A stretch of DNA of 64,000 nucleotides, taken from contig JAAEZZ010000005.1 in assembly GCA_018222605.1 (NCBI GenBank), positions 1-64,000 on the forward strand, in the 5' to 3' direction. The position numbers and the translations under genes were made by a program. Source of the stretch: Alphaproteobacteria bacterium. GTDB taxonomy: Bacteria > Pseudomonadota > Alphaproteobacteria > Caulobacterales > Hyphomonadaceae. Position 1 is the stretch's first letter; every line of letters starts with the position of its first letter. The notes beneath the pieces were generated by a model that had not been told where the DNA came from, searched no databases, and saw only the letters and a list, made by a program, of their open reading frames with translations. Below, piece after piece: positions 1 through 9,368 of the stretch.

Positions 1-18
1 GCCGGGCTGAGACACATG

Positions 19-47
19 AAAAGGCCGTCCCAAAAGGGCGGCCTTTT
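19..47 (+). terminator. Rho-independent terminator of an upstream gene
   Basis: An A-flanked stem (AAAAGGCCG.CCC paired with GGGCGGCCTTTTT, one bulge, AAAA loop) is followed by a T run. It would end transcription of a plus-strand gene lying to the left of the window. Seen directly; function inferred. Confidence 0.8.
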
Positions 48-133
48 TGGTTTTGAGCCTGACGGATTTGTAAGCGTGGTGCCACAGACCGCAACATTTT
101 GGCGAAAGACTTGCCAAATGCCCGCGCTATCGA

Positions 134-889
134 ATGCTTATGACAAAGCGTATCGATTTCATGATTGGCGGGGTCCAGAAGGGCGGAACAACATCTCTGG
201 ATGCCTATCTTCGTCAGCATCCGGATGTCAGAATGTCACGCAAGAAGGAGCCCCACTTCTTCGACAAGCGCCCACCGACAGGCATTCGCAGCCTGGATTA
301 TGCGATTTACCATCGCAACTTTGACTGGCGTGCCGCCCGCGATGGCTGTGCGCTAGGCGAGGCGACGCCGATTACATGCTGGTGGCAGGGGGCGCTGGAC
401 AGGGTGTATACTTACAATCCCTATATCCGCTTGATCATCCTGTTGCGTGACCCGGTCGAGCGGGCCTGGAGCCATTACCGAATGGATGCCCGACTTGGCC
501 GCGAGACGCTGCCTTATTCCGAGGCGATCCGAAAAGAGCGGGAACGGGCCCGCCGGGCCCTGCCATCACAGGACCGGGAACGATCCTATCTGGCGCGCGG
601 CTATTATGCGCCGCAGGTGCGTGAGCTGCGCCGCCTGTTCGATGACAGCCAGCTTCTGTTCTTGCGCAGTGAGGATCTGTTTTCCCAGCCGCAGAGTATC
701 ATGTCACAGGTGTGCGAGTTCCTGAATGTTGTAAAGCACCAGTTCGACACGCAGGTTCAGCACAATGCTGATCTGCATACTGATGGTATGGATGAACAGG
801 ACCGTAAATATCTGAGGGATGTCTACGCCTATGACGCAGCCGAGACCCGAGCCCTGCTTGGCTGGGACAGGGGCCCATGGTGCGTATAG
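134..889 (+). CDS. PAPS-dependent sulfotransferase family protein
   Basis: A 251-aa protein with the sulfotransferase hallmarks. Near the N-terminus GVQKGGTTSL forms the 5'-phosphosulfate loop, and about residue 100 LLRDPVERAWSHYRM matches the 3'-phosphate-binding motif of PAPS enzymes. Such enzymes move sulfate from PAPS to a hydroxyl or amine of a carbohydrate, lipid or small molecule; the acceptor cannot be read from the sequence. There is no signal peptide, so it is probably cytosolic. The start at 134 has no clear Shine-Dalgarno, and the second ATG at 140 is equally possible. It stands alone between two terminators, so no operon partner hints at its substrate. Confidence 0.8.
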   Translation: MLMTKRIDFMIGGVQKGGTTSLDAYLRQHPDVRMSRKKEPHFFDKRPPTGIRSLDYAIYHRNFDWRAARDGCALGEATPITCWWQGALDRVYTYNPYIRLIILLRDPVERAWSHYRMDARLGRETLPYSEAIRKERERARRALPSQDRERSYLARGYYAPQVRELRRLFDDSQLLFLRSEDLFSQPQSIMSQVCEFLNVVKHQFDTQVQHNADLHTDGMDEQDRKYLRDVYAYDAAETRALLGWDRGPWCV

Positions 890-910
890 GAACAAAGCGA
901 ATATAGAAAA

Positions 911-939
911 CGCCCACCTGAAGTGAAGACAGGTGGGCG
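911..939. terminator. Terminator between convergent genes
   Basis: A perfect 10-bp inverted repeat (CGCCCACCTG, 9-nt loop, CAGGTGGGCG) sits between the convergent sulfotransferase and Sel1-type genes. On the minus strand it is followed by TTTTC, so it best serves the minus-strand gene. Confidence 0.75.
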
Positions 940-969
940 CCGGGGAGTCTGCCGTGAGACGTGCCTGAC

Positions 970-2292
970 TTACTGGCAGACTGTCCTGTTTGCGTTTCCA
1001 TTCATGGTGCAGTGGGCATAGCGGTATTTCTCCCGCGTCTGGGCCGCTGCATCGGCTGCACTGAGCATCGGCTTTGAGTCTAGCGACGGGCCGCGTTCTA
1101 TGGGGCGATAGCTGGACGTGTTGGCGCGGGCGGCATTGAAGCGCTGATTGGCGGATCTGATGGTCTGCATGTCTGCGGCCCAGGAATCATATTCGCCGGA
1201 GACGGCAATGCCACGGCGGCGCATCTCTGCCTTCACGACCCCGCCGGGGCCCTTGCTGTCAAACCAGAGTTCGAGAACTTTGAGGTCATAATCATCGACA
1301 TCGCCCATGCGGCCAGCGGCAGAGGCGGCGTTGACGGCTTTTGCGGCCCAGTCGCTGGACTTATAGACCGAGACGGCGGTTGCGACCGCGCCATTATAGT
1401 CTCCGGCGTTCAGCATGGCGGACATTTCCGCCTCGCGGGCGGCCTGTTTGGCGTTCCATTCGGCCCACTCATCCAGCCAGGATTTCAGATCCTTCGCCGC
1501 GCCGCAGCCGACCTCATTGCCGAGCTGGCAGGCCTTGTCATACTGGGTGTAGGCGCGCTCATAATCGCCAATGCTGTGATAGATGCCGCCAAGGTTCGCG
1601 CAGGATTCCTTGACCCCGGCCTCGCAATTGATCGCCGTCATCTTCAGCGCCTTTTCGGCATTGAAGGCAGGCGAATCCGGCTTGGCATACATGATCTCTC
1701 CGATGACGCAGAAATAGGGTTCTGCGGTGACATCGCAGGCTTGCTCTGCCAGCGGCGCGCCGCGGACAGGGTCGATATGGCCGGGATCCTTGCCCTCACG
1801 GCCATCATAGAAGATCTCCGCGCCCCATTGGCAGGCCTTCATGGACTGGTTGGCGCAGCCCTTTTCGAAGGCAGAGAGAAGACGGGGCATGTCCTGCTCG
1901 TCTTTTTCCGCCGTACGCAGGATGGCGAAGGTGGCGCTGCAGGCCTCTTCATGCCCCATCGTGCAGGCGGTTTCGTAGAGGTCTATGCCCTTGGCCGGAT
2001 CAACAGCGATGCCGTCCGCACCCCTGCGGTACATGCCGGCGGTGTAGAAGCAGCCATCCGGAACGCCCAGCGTGCAGGCCTTTGTGAACAGCTCTGCCGC
2101 TTTCGGCATGCTCACGGGCAGGCCGTTGCTGCCCTGGGCATAGTCTGCGCCGGCATAGAAACAGGCCTCGGCCCCGCCTTTAGAGCAGGCGATCTCATTT
2201 GTTGAAACGATCTCCTGCGCTGACGCGCCGGGCAGGCCCAGCAGCGCAAAGGCCGCGAGCCCCATGGAGGTGAGGAAGGAAGGTATCTTCAT
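970..2292 (-). CDS. Secreted cysteine-rich Sel1/Hcp-type repeat protein
   Basis: A 440-aa protein starting with a clear signal peptide (MKIPSFLTSMGLAAFALLG, cleavage near ASA-QE). The mature part carries about seven alpha/alpha repeats of the Sel1 type. In most repeats two cysteines are spaced C-x7-C (for example CSKGGAEAC, CTLGVPDGC, CEAGVKESC), the disulfide pattern of Helicobacter Hcp proteins. This suggests a disulfide-stapled solenoid working in the periplasm or outside the cell, probably a protein-protein adaptor. The C-terminal 170 residues are not recognised. The open frame continues upstream to 3930, but that stretch lies opposite the LuxR gene and is not coding; the start is set by the signal peptide. 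Confidence 0.75.
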   Translation of the reverse strand: MKIPSFLTSMGLAAFALLGLPGASAQEIVSTNEIACSKGGAEACFYAGADYAQGSNGLPVSMPKAAELFTKACTLGVPDGCFYTAGMYRRGADGIAVDPAKGIDLYETACTMGHEEACSATFAILRTAEKDEQDMPRLLSAFEKGCANQSMKACQWGAEIFYDGREGKDPGHIDPVRGAPLAEQACDVTAEPYFCVIGEIMYAKPDSPAFNAEKALKMTAINCEAGVKESCANLGGIYHSIGDYERAYTQYDKACQLGNEVGCGAAKDLKSWLDEWAEWNAKQAAREAEMSAMLNAGDYNGAVATAVSVYKSSDWAAKAVNAASAAGRMGDVDDYDLKVLELWFDSKGPGGVVKAEMRRRGIAVSGEYDSWAADMQTIRSANQRFNAARANTSSYRPIERGPSLDSKPMLSAADAAAQTREKYRYAHCTMNGNANRTVCQ

Positions 2293-2437
2293 GCGGAATG
2301 TCTTTCCTGAGTGTGGCCGTGTCCCTTGGCCGGATCCCCACCCAGCCTGCGGTAGAGTGAATTCTAGGCGGGCCGGCGGGCCCAGACATGCCCCGCAGGG
2401 GTTATGCGCAAAGATTTTCAGGAATTTGCCGAAAGCC

Positions 2438-2465
2438 TTGCTGTCCACAATCAGCCTTCTAGAAT
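2438..2465 (+). promoter_or_regulatory. Candidate sigma-70 promoter for the LuxR-hydrolase gene
   Basis: TTGCTG and TAGAAT separated by 16 nt. If real, transcription begins near 2472 and the start codon at 2503 is favoured over 2404 and 2464. Pattern match only. Confidence 0.4.
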
Positions 2466-2502
2466 GAGTTTCCATTCCACCGCAGCGTGTTGCCGAATCT
2501 GT

Positions 2503-4188
2503 ATGTCCCACACCAATCGCTATTTCGACATGCTGGGCGCCGCGTATGAGGTGCCGTCCGAAACAGATCGCTTCGATGTGTTTCTGGATGCGGCGATGGC
2601 CTATTTCTTCGAGGAGCGGGATAATGGCACGCTGGCCGAGGATGTGCCGCGCCATCATGGCGATGATGACATGCTGGACACGCATGGCGCGCGCATCAGC
2701 AAGCTGATCGAGGAGGCCTCCCGCCGGGAGAGTTCTCACAGCGAGCGCTTCCATGCGATTCTGGAAGTCTCCGCGCGGACCGGTCAGGTGACGGGCAATG
2801 CCGCCGCCGCGCAGCTGACCGGGCAGAAGTTTCCCTGCGCGCTGGACGAGCTGCCGCTGGACCCATCCGCGCTCGGCGAGATCCGCAAGACGCTGAGGGC
2901 CGCTGCGCATCAGGCGCAGGACCGGATCATCCTCGCAAATGTGGAGGCGACACAGATTCGCGCCTGCCTGGCGCTGATCCAGAGGCCCAAGGATGTTGCC
3001 GATCAGGTGCATGTCTCGCTGTCTTATATTGACTGGTCGCCGGCGCTGATGGTGCGCCTCAGCGAGGCATTCGGCCTGACGGCCAGCGAAAGCGAAGTGC
3101 TGGAAGGGTTTCTCGGCAATCTCAGCCAGAAGGAAATTGCCGATCAGCGTGGCCGGGCGCTGGAGACGATCAAGGGCCAGGCCAAGAGCATTCTGCGCAA
3201 GACGGGCTGCGCGCGGATGTCGGATGTGGTGCAGCTGTGCGCCAGCATCGCCTTTCTGATGCGGCAGCTGCCGGAGCAGTTGAACCCGCCCAGCGCGGAA
3301 GTGTGGATGACACCGAAAGCGGGCCTCTCCCAATTGCCCCGCCCCGGCGGGCGGACGCTCGCCTGGTACCGGGTGGGCCGTGGCGAGAAGATCATCCTGT
3401 TCATTCATGGCTATATTCAGGGCCCGTTCTTCACGCCGGAATTCCTGCGGCGGCTGGCGGCGGAGGACATTACGCTGATCGCGCCGTCGCGGCCGGGCTA
3501 TGGCTATACGAGCCCGAGCCGCAACCGGGCGGACTTCGATGCCGTGACGGTGGAGGACGCGGTTGCCCTGGTGGAGCATCTGGGACTGGAACGGGTGAGC
3601 CTGTGTGTGCATCAGGGCGGTTCGTCTCACGGGTTCCGGATCGCGCGGGCGCTGGGCGAGCGGATGGGTGACATGCTGGTGATTGGCGGAGGCATCCCGA
3701 TCGATGAGACGAAGCATTTGTCTCACATGGACCCGCAGACCCGGTTTGCGGCCATGGCCACGCGCCATGCGCCCTCGATCATGAAGATGGTGATGTCTGT
3801 TGGCCTGCCGGTCTATCGGCGGCGCGGCACGAAGGCCTTCCTGAAGGCGCAATTCGTGCGCTCTCCGATGGATTTGGAGACACTGAACGACCCGATTCTC
3901 ATGAAGGTGCAGGCCGATGGGCTGTATCATGCGGTAGAGCAGGGGGCCGAGGCCTGGATTCGCGATGGGGCTGCCGCGATGGCGGACTGGTCAGACGATC
4001 TGGAGGCGGTGACGGCCCGGCAGGTCTGGCTGCAGGCGGGTGATGATACAATCATCAATGCCGAACATGTCGCTGCGCACATGGCGCACCGGCCGAATGT
4101 GGCGTTCCATATCCTGAAGGGCCATGCGGTGAACGTGCTGCACACGGCGGTGGATGAGGTATGCACCGCGCTGTCCGGGCTGTCATAG
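2503..4188 (+). CDS. LuxR-type HTH domain fused to alpha/beta hydrolase
   Basis: A 561-aa protein from this start. Residues about 190-250 match a LuxR helix-turn-helix (LTASESEVLEGFL...SQKEIADQ..ETIK.....ILRKTG). Residues about 285-560 form an alpha/beta hydrolase: oxyanion strand FIHGYIQGPFF, nucleophile elbow GSSHG (Ser375), acid region QAGDDTIINAEH and final KGHAVNVLH histidine. The N-terminal 190 residues are unassigned. Known families include both parts separately; the fusion suggests a regulator that binds or hydrolyses a small ester or lactone ligand (inference). In-frame ATGs at 2404 and 2464 give longer versions; neither has a well-spaced ribosome site. It is divergent from the Sel1-type gene. 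Confidence 0.75.
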   Translation: MSHTNRYFDMLGAAYEVPSETDRFDVFLDAAMAYFFEERDNGTLAEDVPRHHGDDDMLDTHGARISKLIEEASRRESSHSERFHAILEVSARTGQVTGNAAAAQLTGQKFPCALDELPLDPSALGEIRKTLRAAAHQAQDRIILANVEATQIRACLALIQRPKDVADQVHVSLSYIDWSPALMVRLSEAFGLTASESEVLEGFLGNLSQKEIADQRGRALETIKGQAKSILRKTGCARMSDVVQLCASIAFLMRQLPEQLNPPSAEVWMTPKAGLSQLPRPGGRTLAWYRVGRGEKIILFIHGYIQGPFFTPEFLRRLAAEDITLIAPSRPGYGYTSPSRNRADFDAVTVEDAVALVEHLGLERVSLCVHQGGSSHGFRIARALGERMGDMLVIGGGIPIDETKHLSHMDPQTRFAAMATRHAPSIMKMVMSVGLPVYRRRGTKAFLKAQFVRSPMDLETLNDPILMKVQADGLYHAVEQGAEAWIRDGAAAMADWSDDLEAVTARQVWLQAGDDTIINAEHVAAHMAHRPNVAFHILKGHAVNVLHTAVDEVCTALSGLS

Positions 4189-4200
4189 GGAAATCACTTT

Positions 4201-4217
4201 CCATCCGGGCGGGATGG
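4201..4217. other. Small hairpin downstream of the LuxR-hydrolase gene
   Basis: CCATCC-GGGCG-GGATGG, a 6-bp stem without a T run. It may be a weak terminator or chance. Confidence 0.3.
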
Positions 4218-4266
4218 TCTAGTCTGCCGGGGATCGAACAGGGGCCGGAAGAGGGGACGCGGGGTC

Positions 4267-4833
4267 ATGAGAATCGCACTTGCAGGACTGGTTGCCGCCC
4301 TGGCGCTGGGGGCACCGGCTGAGGCTGATCCGATGGAGGACGCCCTTTATATTGTCGACCATACGATCAGCCGGGCCGAATATGAGGCGGCCTTTGTGGG
4401 GATGGCAGACCTGATGGTTGGCAATCTTCAGAACGAATTCGCCAAAGGCGGGGATTCCATTTCCAATACGGCCAGCGAGACTGTCGTTGTGATGATGACG
4501 CGCCATATGACAGATGCCCTGCTGGCCGGTATGCGAGAGCCTTTGGCGGAGGCCTATGTCTATAATGTTTCCCCGGAATCGCTGGCGGCCTATCGCGCCT
4601 TCCTTGAAACTCCGGAAGGACAGGAGATTAGCTCCACAAATGGGGTGATCGCGCTTGAAAGCGTGAAGATTGGTGAAGAGCTGGCCGAAAGCATTGCCAT
4701 ACCGGCTGTAACTGCGATGATTGAGGATATGCGCGACGGGAATTACCCCGCGGGCACACTGAAATCGACACAGCGGGAACTTGAACGCCTCTTTCTGGAA
4801 GAAGAGGGCGCAGACACACCGCCGGAGCTGTAG
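4267..4833 (+). CDS. Secreted DUF2059-like protein
   Basis: A 188-aa protein with a short signal peptide (MRIALAGLVAALALGAPAEA-DP). The mature part is alpha-helical and contains the phrase YVYNVSPESLAAYRAFLETPEGQEIS. This resembles the DUF2059 core, in which a helix followed by a S-P-x-G segment recurs. DUF2059 proteins are periplasmic and of unknown function. The gene stands between the LuxR-hydrolase gene and the ribosomal operon on the same strand; nothing ties it functionally to either. The assignment rests on pattern resemblance, the secretion call on the clear hydrophobic N-terminus. Confidence 0.6.
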   Translation: MRIALAGLVAALALGAPAEADPMEDALYIVDHTISRAEYEAAFVGMADLMVGNLQNEFAKGGDSISNTASETVVVMMTRHMTDALLAGMREPLAEAYVYNVSPESLAAYRAFLETPEGQEISSTNGVIALESVKIGEELAESIAIPAVTAMIEDMRDGNYPAGTLKSTQRELERLFLEEEGADTPPEL

Positions 4834-4887
4834 GCGGGCGCGGTGCAAACCTGTGAATCTTTTGTGCAGATTCCTCAGGCGAGTCAG

Positions 4888-4916
4888 TTGACGTGGGCGT
4901 GATGATCCCATAAACC
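4888..4916 (+). promoter_or_regulatory. Candidate promoter of the S10 ribosomal operon
   Basis: TTGACG at 4888-4893 followed 15-17 nt later by CATAAA or TAAACC. The -35 is strong and the -10 weak. It lies about 160 bp before rpsJ, inside the 218-bp gap 4834-5051, in which I see no other clear element and no obvious L4-type leader structure. Confidence 0.45.
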
Positions 4917-5051
4917 CCCGAATTCGCCGGGATGGCAGCGCTTTAGATAGCGAACGCTCCCTCGAAACAGACAATTTAATCCCACGTAACGCCCTGGGGC
5001 CTGGCTGGCTCTGTTGGGGCTAACGTGTTTTGTGCGGACGGACCGAGAACG

Positions 5052-5372
5052 ATGGAACGACAGAATATCCGGATCAGGCTAAAGGCCTTCGATCACCGCG
5101 CCCTCGACATGTCGGCGAAAGAGATTGTGAACACGGCAAAGCGCACCGGCGCTGAAGTCAAAGGTCCGATCCCGCTGCCGACCCGTATCGAGCGCTTCAC
5201 CGTGAACCGCTCTCCCCATATCGACAAGAAGTCGCGCGAGCAGTTTGAAATCCGTACCCATAAGCGGATCCTCGACATTGTAGACCCAACCCCGCAGACG
5301 GTTGATGCTCTCATGAAGCTCGACCTGTCTTCCGGCGTTGGTATCGAGATCAAACTTGAGGGAGGCCGCTAA
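5052..5372 (+). CDS. rpsJ: 30S ribosomal protein S10
   Basis: A 106-aa S10, also known as the NusE antitermination factor. The family signature is plain: [12 protein letters not shown] at the N-terminus and the loop motif IPLPTR, followed by [18 protein letters not shown]. The start is placed at the ATG before ERQNIRIRL; nine extra in-frame codons upstream (from 5025) are not part of S10. First gene of the 27-gene block. No tuf gene precedes it within the window, unlike many bacteria where EF-Tu comes just before. Its stop overlaps the rplC start as TAATG, which indicates translational coupling. Confidence 0.97.
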   Translation: MERQNIRIRLKAFDHRALDMSAKEIVNTAKRTGAEVKGPIPLPTRIERFTVNRSPHIDKKSREQFEIRTHKRILDIVDPTPQTVDALMKLDLSSGVGIEIKLEGGR

Positions 5373-6151
5373 TGGCTCTGCCAGCACCCCGTTCTGGCGT
5401 GCTTGCCCGTAAGGTTGGCATGACACGCGTATTTGACGAGAATGGTCGCCACATCCCGGTGACGGTTCTCTCCCTTGACGGCTGTCAGGTTGTCGGCGTG
5501 CGCACGGAAGACGAGCGCACCGTCACCACGAAAAAGGGCGGGGAAGTCACCCGCACGGACGGCTACAAGGCTGTGATCCTCGGCATTGGCGAGAAGAAGG
5601 CAAAGCGCACCTCCAAGGCTCTGCGCGGCCAGTTCGCAAAAGCCGGTGTTGCACCGAAGCGCAAGCTGAAAGAATTCCGCGTCTCTGGCGACCTGCCGGA
5701 AGTTGGCGCTGAAGTTCAGGCGGATCACTTCGTTGCAGGCCAGAAGGTCGACATTGCCGGCATCACGATCGGTAAGGGCTTTGCCGGTGCGATGAAGCGC
5801 TGGAACTTCGGTGGTCTGCGCGCGACGCACGGTGTGTCCATCTCCCACCGTTCCCACGGTTCGACCGGTATGAACCAGGACCCGGGCCGTGTTTTCAAGA
5901 ACAAGAAAATGGCTGGCCATTACGGCGTTGAGCGCGTCACGACCCAGAACCTGGAAGTCGTCCGCACCGACGTTGAGCGTGGCCTGATCCTGGTCAAGGG
6001 CGCTGTGCCTGGCCATGACGGCAGCTATGTCGAAGTGCGCGACGCCGTGAAGAAGGCTCTTCCGGCAGACGCTCCGGCAGCAGGCTCCTTCAAGGCAGCA
6101 GGCGCGGCAGACGCTCCGGCCGCTGAAGCAACTCAAGAGGGTGCTGAATAA
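5372..6151 (+). CDS. rplC: 50S ribosomal protein L3
   Basis: A 259-aa L3, a primary 23S rRNA-binding protein close to the peptidyl transferase centre. Characteristic stretches include [13 protein letters not shown] at the start, [29 protein letters not shown] and [15 protein letters not shown], the last forming the long loop that reaches into the ribosome. It is longer than the usual ~210 aa because of an Ala/Pro-rich C-terminal tail of about 30 residues (two ADAPAA units), which looks disordered. Overlaps both rpsJ and rplD by one base (TAATG). Confidence 0.97.
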   Translation: MALPAPRSGVLARKVGMTRVFDENGRHIPVTVLSLDGCQVVGVRTEDERTVTTKKGGEVTRTDGYKAVILGIGEKKAKRTSKALRGQFAKAGVAPKRKLKEFRVSGDLPEVGAEVQADHFVAGQKVDIAGITIGKGFAGAMKRWNFGGLRATHGVSISHRSHGSTGMNQDPGRVFKNKKMAGHYGVERVTTQNLEVVRTDVERGLILVKGAVPGHDGSYVEVRDAVKKALPADAPAAGSFKAAGAADAPAAEATQEGAE

Positions 6152-6792
6152 TGGAACTCGCAGTCAAAACCCTTGCCGGGAAAGCGGCTGGAAACATCAC
6201 GGTCGATGATGCCATTTTCGGCATCGAAGATATCCGTGGTGATATCCTCCAGCGCACGATCCGCTGGCAGCTGGCCAAGCGCCAGGCTGGTACGCACAAG
6301 ACGCAAACGCGCGGCGAAGTCAGCCGTACGACGAAGAAGTATATCCGCCAGAAAGGTTCCGGCGGCGCACGTCACGGTTCCCGTAACGCGCCGATCTTCG
6401 TTGGCGGTTCCGTCGCACACGGCCCGAAAGTCCGCAGCCACGCCCACGATCTTCCGAAAAAGATCCGCAAAATGGCTCTGGCTCACGCCCTGTCGTCCAA
6501 GATGAAGGAAGACGCGATCATCGTGCTTGATGAGGCCGTCATGTCCGCTCCGAAGACGAAAGAACTGGTCAGCCAGTTCGCCGGTCTCGGCATCGAGAAC
6601 GCCCTGATCATCTCCGGCGTCTCCGTGGACGAGAATTTCGCCAAGGCTGCCCGCAACATCCCGAACGTGGACGTGCTGCCGGTCGCAGGTCTGAATGTCT
6701 ATGACATCCTGCGCCGCAAGAAGCTCGTCATCACCAAGGAAGCGGCTGAAGGCATCAAGGCCCGTTTCGACGGCGCGAAGGAGGCTAAATAA
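6151..6792 (+). CDS. rplD: 50S ribosomal protein L4
   Basis: A 213-aa L4, an assembly initiator whose loop lines the peptide exit tunnel. The loop sequence [26 protein letters not shown] is typical and carries the basic residues contacting 23S rRNA. In E. coli L4 represses its own operon through an S10 leader; no such leader is apparent here. The gene is coupled to rplC through TAATG and precedes rplW by two bases. Confidence 0.97.
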   Translation: MELAVKTLAGKAAGNITVDDAIFGIEDIRGDILQRTIRWQLAKRQAGTHKTQTRGEVSRTTKKYIRQKGSGGARHGSRNAPIFVGGSVAHGPKVRSHAHDLPKKIRKMALAHALSSKMKEDAIIVLDEAVMSAPKTKELVSQFAGLGIENALIISGVSVDENFAKAARNIPNVDVLPVAGLNVYDILRRKKLVITKEAAEGIKARFDGAKEAK

Positions 6793-6794
6793 TC

Positions 6795-7094
6795 ATGGCC
6801 GACGTTAAACCGCATCACTATGACGTTATCCGTCGTCCGCTGATCACTGAAAAAGCGACGCTGGTTGCTGAAGAAAACAAGATTGTTTTCGAAGTGGCTC
6901 CGGACGCGGACAAGAAAGCGATCAAAGAGGCTGTCGAAGCCCTCTTCAAGGTCGAAGTAACCAAGGTCAACACCCTGGTCCAGAAGGGCAAGACGAAGCG
7001 TTTCCGTGGTTTCGAAGGTCGCCGCAACGACCTGAAGAAAGCCATCGTCACGCTCGCCGAAGGCCAGTCTGTCGACATCACGACGGGCCTGTAG
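6795..7094 (+). CDS. rplW: 50S ribosomal protein L23
   Basis: A 99-aa L23, normal length. It sits at the tunnel exit and docks trigger factor, SRP and the Sec translocon. [16 protein letters not shown] at the N-terminus and the segment [35 protein letters not shown] are the family pattern. Two bases after rplD and 16 bases before rplB, in the standard S10 order. Confidence 0.97.
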   Translation: MADVKPHHYDVIRRPLITEKATLVAEENKIVFEVAPDADKKAIKEAVEALFKVEVTKVNTLVQKGKTKRFRGFEGRRNDLKKAIVTLAEGQSVDITTGL

Positions 7095-7110
7095 GGGAAG
7101 GACGAGAATT

Positions 7111-7941
7111 ATGGCACTTAAGACTTTCAACCCGACCTCTCCCGGACGCCGCCAGCTGGTGCTGGTGGATAAGTCCGACCTTCACAAGGGCAAGCCCGTC
7201 AAGGCGCTGACCGAAGGTCTGACGAAATCCGGCGGACGCAACAACAAGGGCCGCATCACGTCCCGTCACATTGGTGGTGGCGCCAAGAAGCTGTACCGCA
7301 AGGTCGACTTCAAGCGTAACCGCTGGGATGTGCCGGCGACTGTCGAGCGCCTGGAATACGATCCGAACCGCACGGCCTTCATCGCACTGATCAAGTATGA
7401 AGACGGCCTGCTGTCCTACATCATCGCGCCGCAGCGCCTTGAAGTTGGTGACACGGTGATCACGTCCAAGACTGCCGACATCAAGCCGGGCAACACCCTG
7501 CCGCTGAAGAACATCCCGGTCGGTACGATCATTCACAACATCGAGCTGAAGCCTCAAAAAGGCGCTCAGATGGTCCGCTCCGCCGGTACCTATGCTCAGC
7601 TCGTTGGCCGCGACGGTGGCTACGCCCAGATCAAGCTGACCTCCGGTGAGCTGCGCATGGTTCTGGACAGCTGCCTGGCAACCATCGGTGCTGTGTCCAA
7701 CCCGGACAACATGAACCAGGTTCTCTCCAAGGCTGGCCGCAAGCGTCACATGGGCAAGCGCCCGTCTGTCCGCGGTGTTGTCATGAACCCGGTCGACCAC
7801 CCGCACGGTGGTGGTGAAGGCAAGTCTTCCGGTGGCCGTCACCCGGTTACGCCGTGGGGTAAGAAAACCCGCGGTCCGAAGACCCGTAAAAACAAGGCTA
7901 CGGATCGTCTGATCATCCGTCGCCGCAACGCGAAACGCTAA
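7111..7941 (+). CDS. rplB: 50S ribosomal protein L2
   Basis: A 276-aa L2, one of the most conserved 50S proteins, needed for subunit joining and peptidyl transfer. Landmarks are [43 protein letters not shown] and the C-terminal [27 protein letters not shown] region with its key histidine ([10 protein letters not shown]). A purine-rich GGGGAAGGACGAG precedes the start. Full-length and ordinary. Confidence 0.98.
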   Translation: MALKTFNPTSPGRRQLVLVDKSDLHKGKPVKALTEGLTKSGGRNNKGRITSRHIGGGAKKLYRKVDFKRNRWDVPATVERLEYDPNRTAFIALIKYEDGLLSYIIAPQRLEVGDTVITSKTADIKPGNTLPLKNIPVGTIIHNIELKPQKGAQMVRSAGTYAQLVGRDGGYAQIKLTSGELRMVLDSCLATIGAVSNPDNMNQVLSKAGRKRHMGKRPSVRGVVMNPVDHPHGGGEGKSSGGRHPVTPWGKKTRGPKTRKNKATDRLIIRRRNAKR

Positions 7942-7956
7942 GAGGAGCCGCAAGAC

Positions 7957-8235
7957 ATGCCACGTTCTGTCTGGAAAGGCCCGTTCGTAGACGGCTATCT
8001 GCTCAAGAAAGCAGAAGATGCACGCGCCTCCGAAAAGCGCGTCGTGATCAAGACCTGGTCGCGCCGTTCCACGATCCTGCCTAACTTTGTCGGCCTGAAC
8101 TTCCAGGTCCACAATGGCAACAAATTCATCCCGGTTACCGTTTCCGAGGAAATGGTGGGTCACAAGTTCGGTGAATTCGCACCGACCCGTACCTACTATG
8201 GCCACGGTGCGGACAAGAAAGCGAAGAGGAAGTAA
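7957..8235 (+). CDS. rpsS: 30S ribosomal protein S19
   Basis: A 92-aa S19, located in the 30S head with S13. [20 protein letters not shown] and the central [25 protein letters not shown] pattern are diagnostic, as is [15 protein letters not shown] near the end. An AGAGGAG ribosome site lies ahead of the start. Confidence 0.97.
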   Translation: MPRSVWKGPFVDGYLLKKAEDARASEKRVVIKTWSRRSTILPNFVGLNFQVHNGNKFIPVTVSEEMVGHKFGEFAPTRTYYGHGADKKAKRK

Positions 8236-8238
8236 GCC

Positions 8239-8628
8239 ATGAGTAAGGCCAAGAATCCTCCGAAGCAGGCGTCGAACGAATCCCGCGCCGTGCTGCGCAT
8301 GTACCGCTCCAGCCCGCAGAAGCTGAACCTCCTGGCTCAGCAAATCCGCGGTCTGCCGGTCGAGCGCGCACTGGCCGAGCTGCAGTTCTCTCCGAAGCGT
8401 CCTGCCAAGGACGTTCGCAAGCTGCTGCAAAGCGCCATCGCCAACGCCGAGAACAATCACGGTCTCGACATTGACAGCCTGGTCGTTGCGGAAGCGCACG
8501 TCGGCAAGAACCTTGTCATGAAGCGTATTCGTGCCCGCGCCCGCGGCCGCGCTGCGCGCATCGTGAAGCCATTCTCGCAGTTGACCATCGTCCTGCGTGA
8601 CACCTCAGTTGAAGCGGAGGCCGCATAA
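8239..8628 (+). CDS. rplV: 50S ribosomal protein L22
   Basis: A 129-aa L22. It binds 23S rRNA and its beta-hairpin lines the exit tunnel next to L4. [26 protein letters not shown] and the hairpin [26 protein letters not shown] identify it; the GRA tunnel tip is intact. It overlaps rpsC by TAATG. Confidence 0.97.
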   Translation: MSKAKNPPKQASNESRAVLRMYRSSPQKLNLLAQQIRGLPVERALAELQFSPKRPAKDVRKLLQSAIANAENNHGLDIDSLVVAEAHVGKNLVMKRIRARARGRAARIVKPFSQLTIVLRDTSVEAEAA

Positions 8629-9365
8629 TGGGTCAGAAAGTAAATCCGATCGGCCTGCGTCTTGGTATCAACCGGACGTCTGACAGCCGCTGGTATGCCG
8701 ACACGGCCGACTTTGGCCGTCTGCTGCACGAGGACATTGCGATCCGCAAGGAAATCCGCAAGCGCCTCAAGCAAGCCGGCATCTCCAAGATCATCATCGA
8801 GCGCCCGCACAAGAAATGCCTCATCACGATCCACACGGCTCGCCCGGGTCTTGTGATCGGCAAGAAGGGCGGGGACATCGAAGCCCTGCGCAAAGATCTG
8901 TCCAAGATGACGGACGACGAAGTCCGCGTGAACCTGGTCGAGATCCGCAAGCCGGAAATCGATGCCACGCTGATCGCTGACGACATTGCCCGCCAGCTTG
9001 AGCGCCGCGCCTCGTTCCGCCGTACCATGAAGCGCGCCATCCAGTCCGCCATGCGTCTGGGCGCCGACGGTGTGAAGATCATGGTATCCGGCCGTCTTGG
9101 CGGTGCAGAGATCGCCCGTACCGAGAAATATGCAGAGGGTTCCGTTCCGCTGCACACGCTGCGCGCCGACATCGATTACGGCACCGCAGAAGCCGAAACC
9201 ACCTACGGCATCATCGGGATCAAGGTCTGGGTCTACAAAGGCGAGATCATGGAGCACGACCCGATGGCTCAGGACAAGCGTCTGGAATCTTCCGGCCAGT
9301 CCCGCGCCCGTGCCAATGCAAACCAGCGCGGACCGGCCACCGGTTCGCAAGCCGCCGGAGCGTAA
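8628..9365 (+). CDS. rpsC: 30S ribosomal protein S3
   Basis: A 245-aa S3 at the mRNA entry channel. It has an N-terminal type II KH domain with the [13 protein letters not shown]-binding loop (about residues 80-90), then the C-terminal domain with [15 protein letters not shown]. The C-terminus adds a short Ser/Ala/Arg/Gln-rich tail (about 25 residues), common in alphaproteobacteria. Coupled to rplV by a one-base overlap. Confidence 0.97.
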   Translation: MGQKVNPIGLRLGINRTSDSRWYADTADFGRLLHEDIAIRKEIRKRLKQAGISKIIIERPHKKCLITIHTARPGLVIGKKGGDIEALRKDLSKMTDDEVRVNLVEIRKPEIDATLIADDIARQLERRASFRRTMKRAIQSAMRLGADGVKIMVSGRLGGAEIARTEKYAEGSVPLHTLRADIDYGTAEAETTYGIIGIKVWVYKGEIMEHDPMAQDKRLESSGQSRARANANQRGPATGSQAAGA

Positions 9366-9368
9366 GTC

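Noticed and set aside
2293..3930. Long minus-strand open frame extending the Sel1-type gene to 986 aa
   Set aside because: The extension is opposite the LuxR-hydrolase gene, lacks family resemblance (His/Arg/Leu-rich shadow) and precedes a clear signal peptide at 2292.
7078..8499. 473-aa minus-strand frame over rplB-rplV
   Set aside because: Antisense shadow of highly conserved ribosomal genes, caused by GC-biased codon use.
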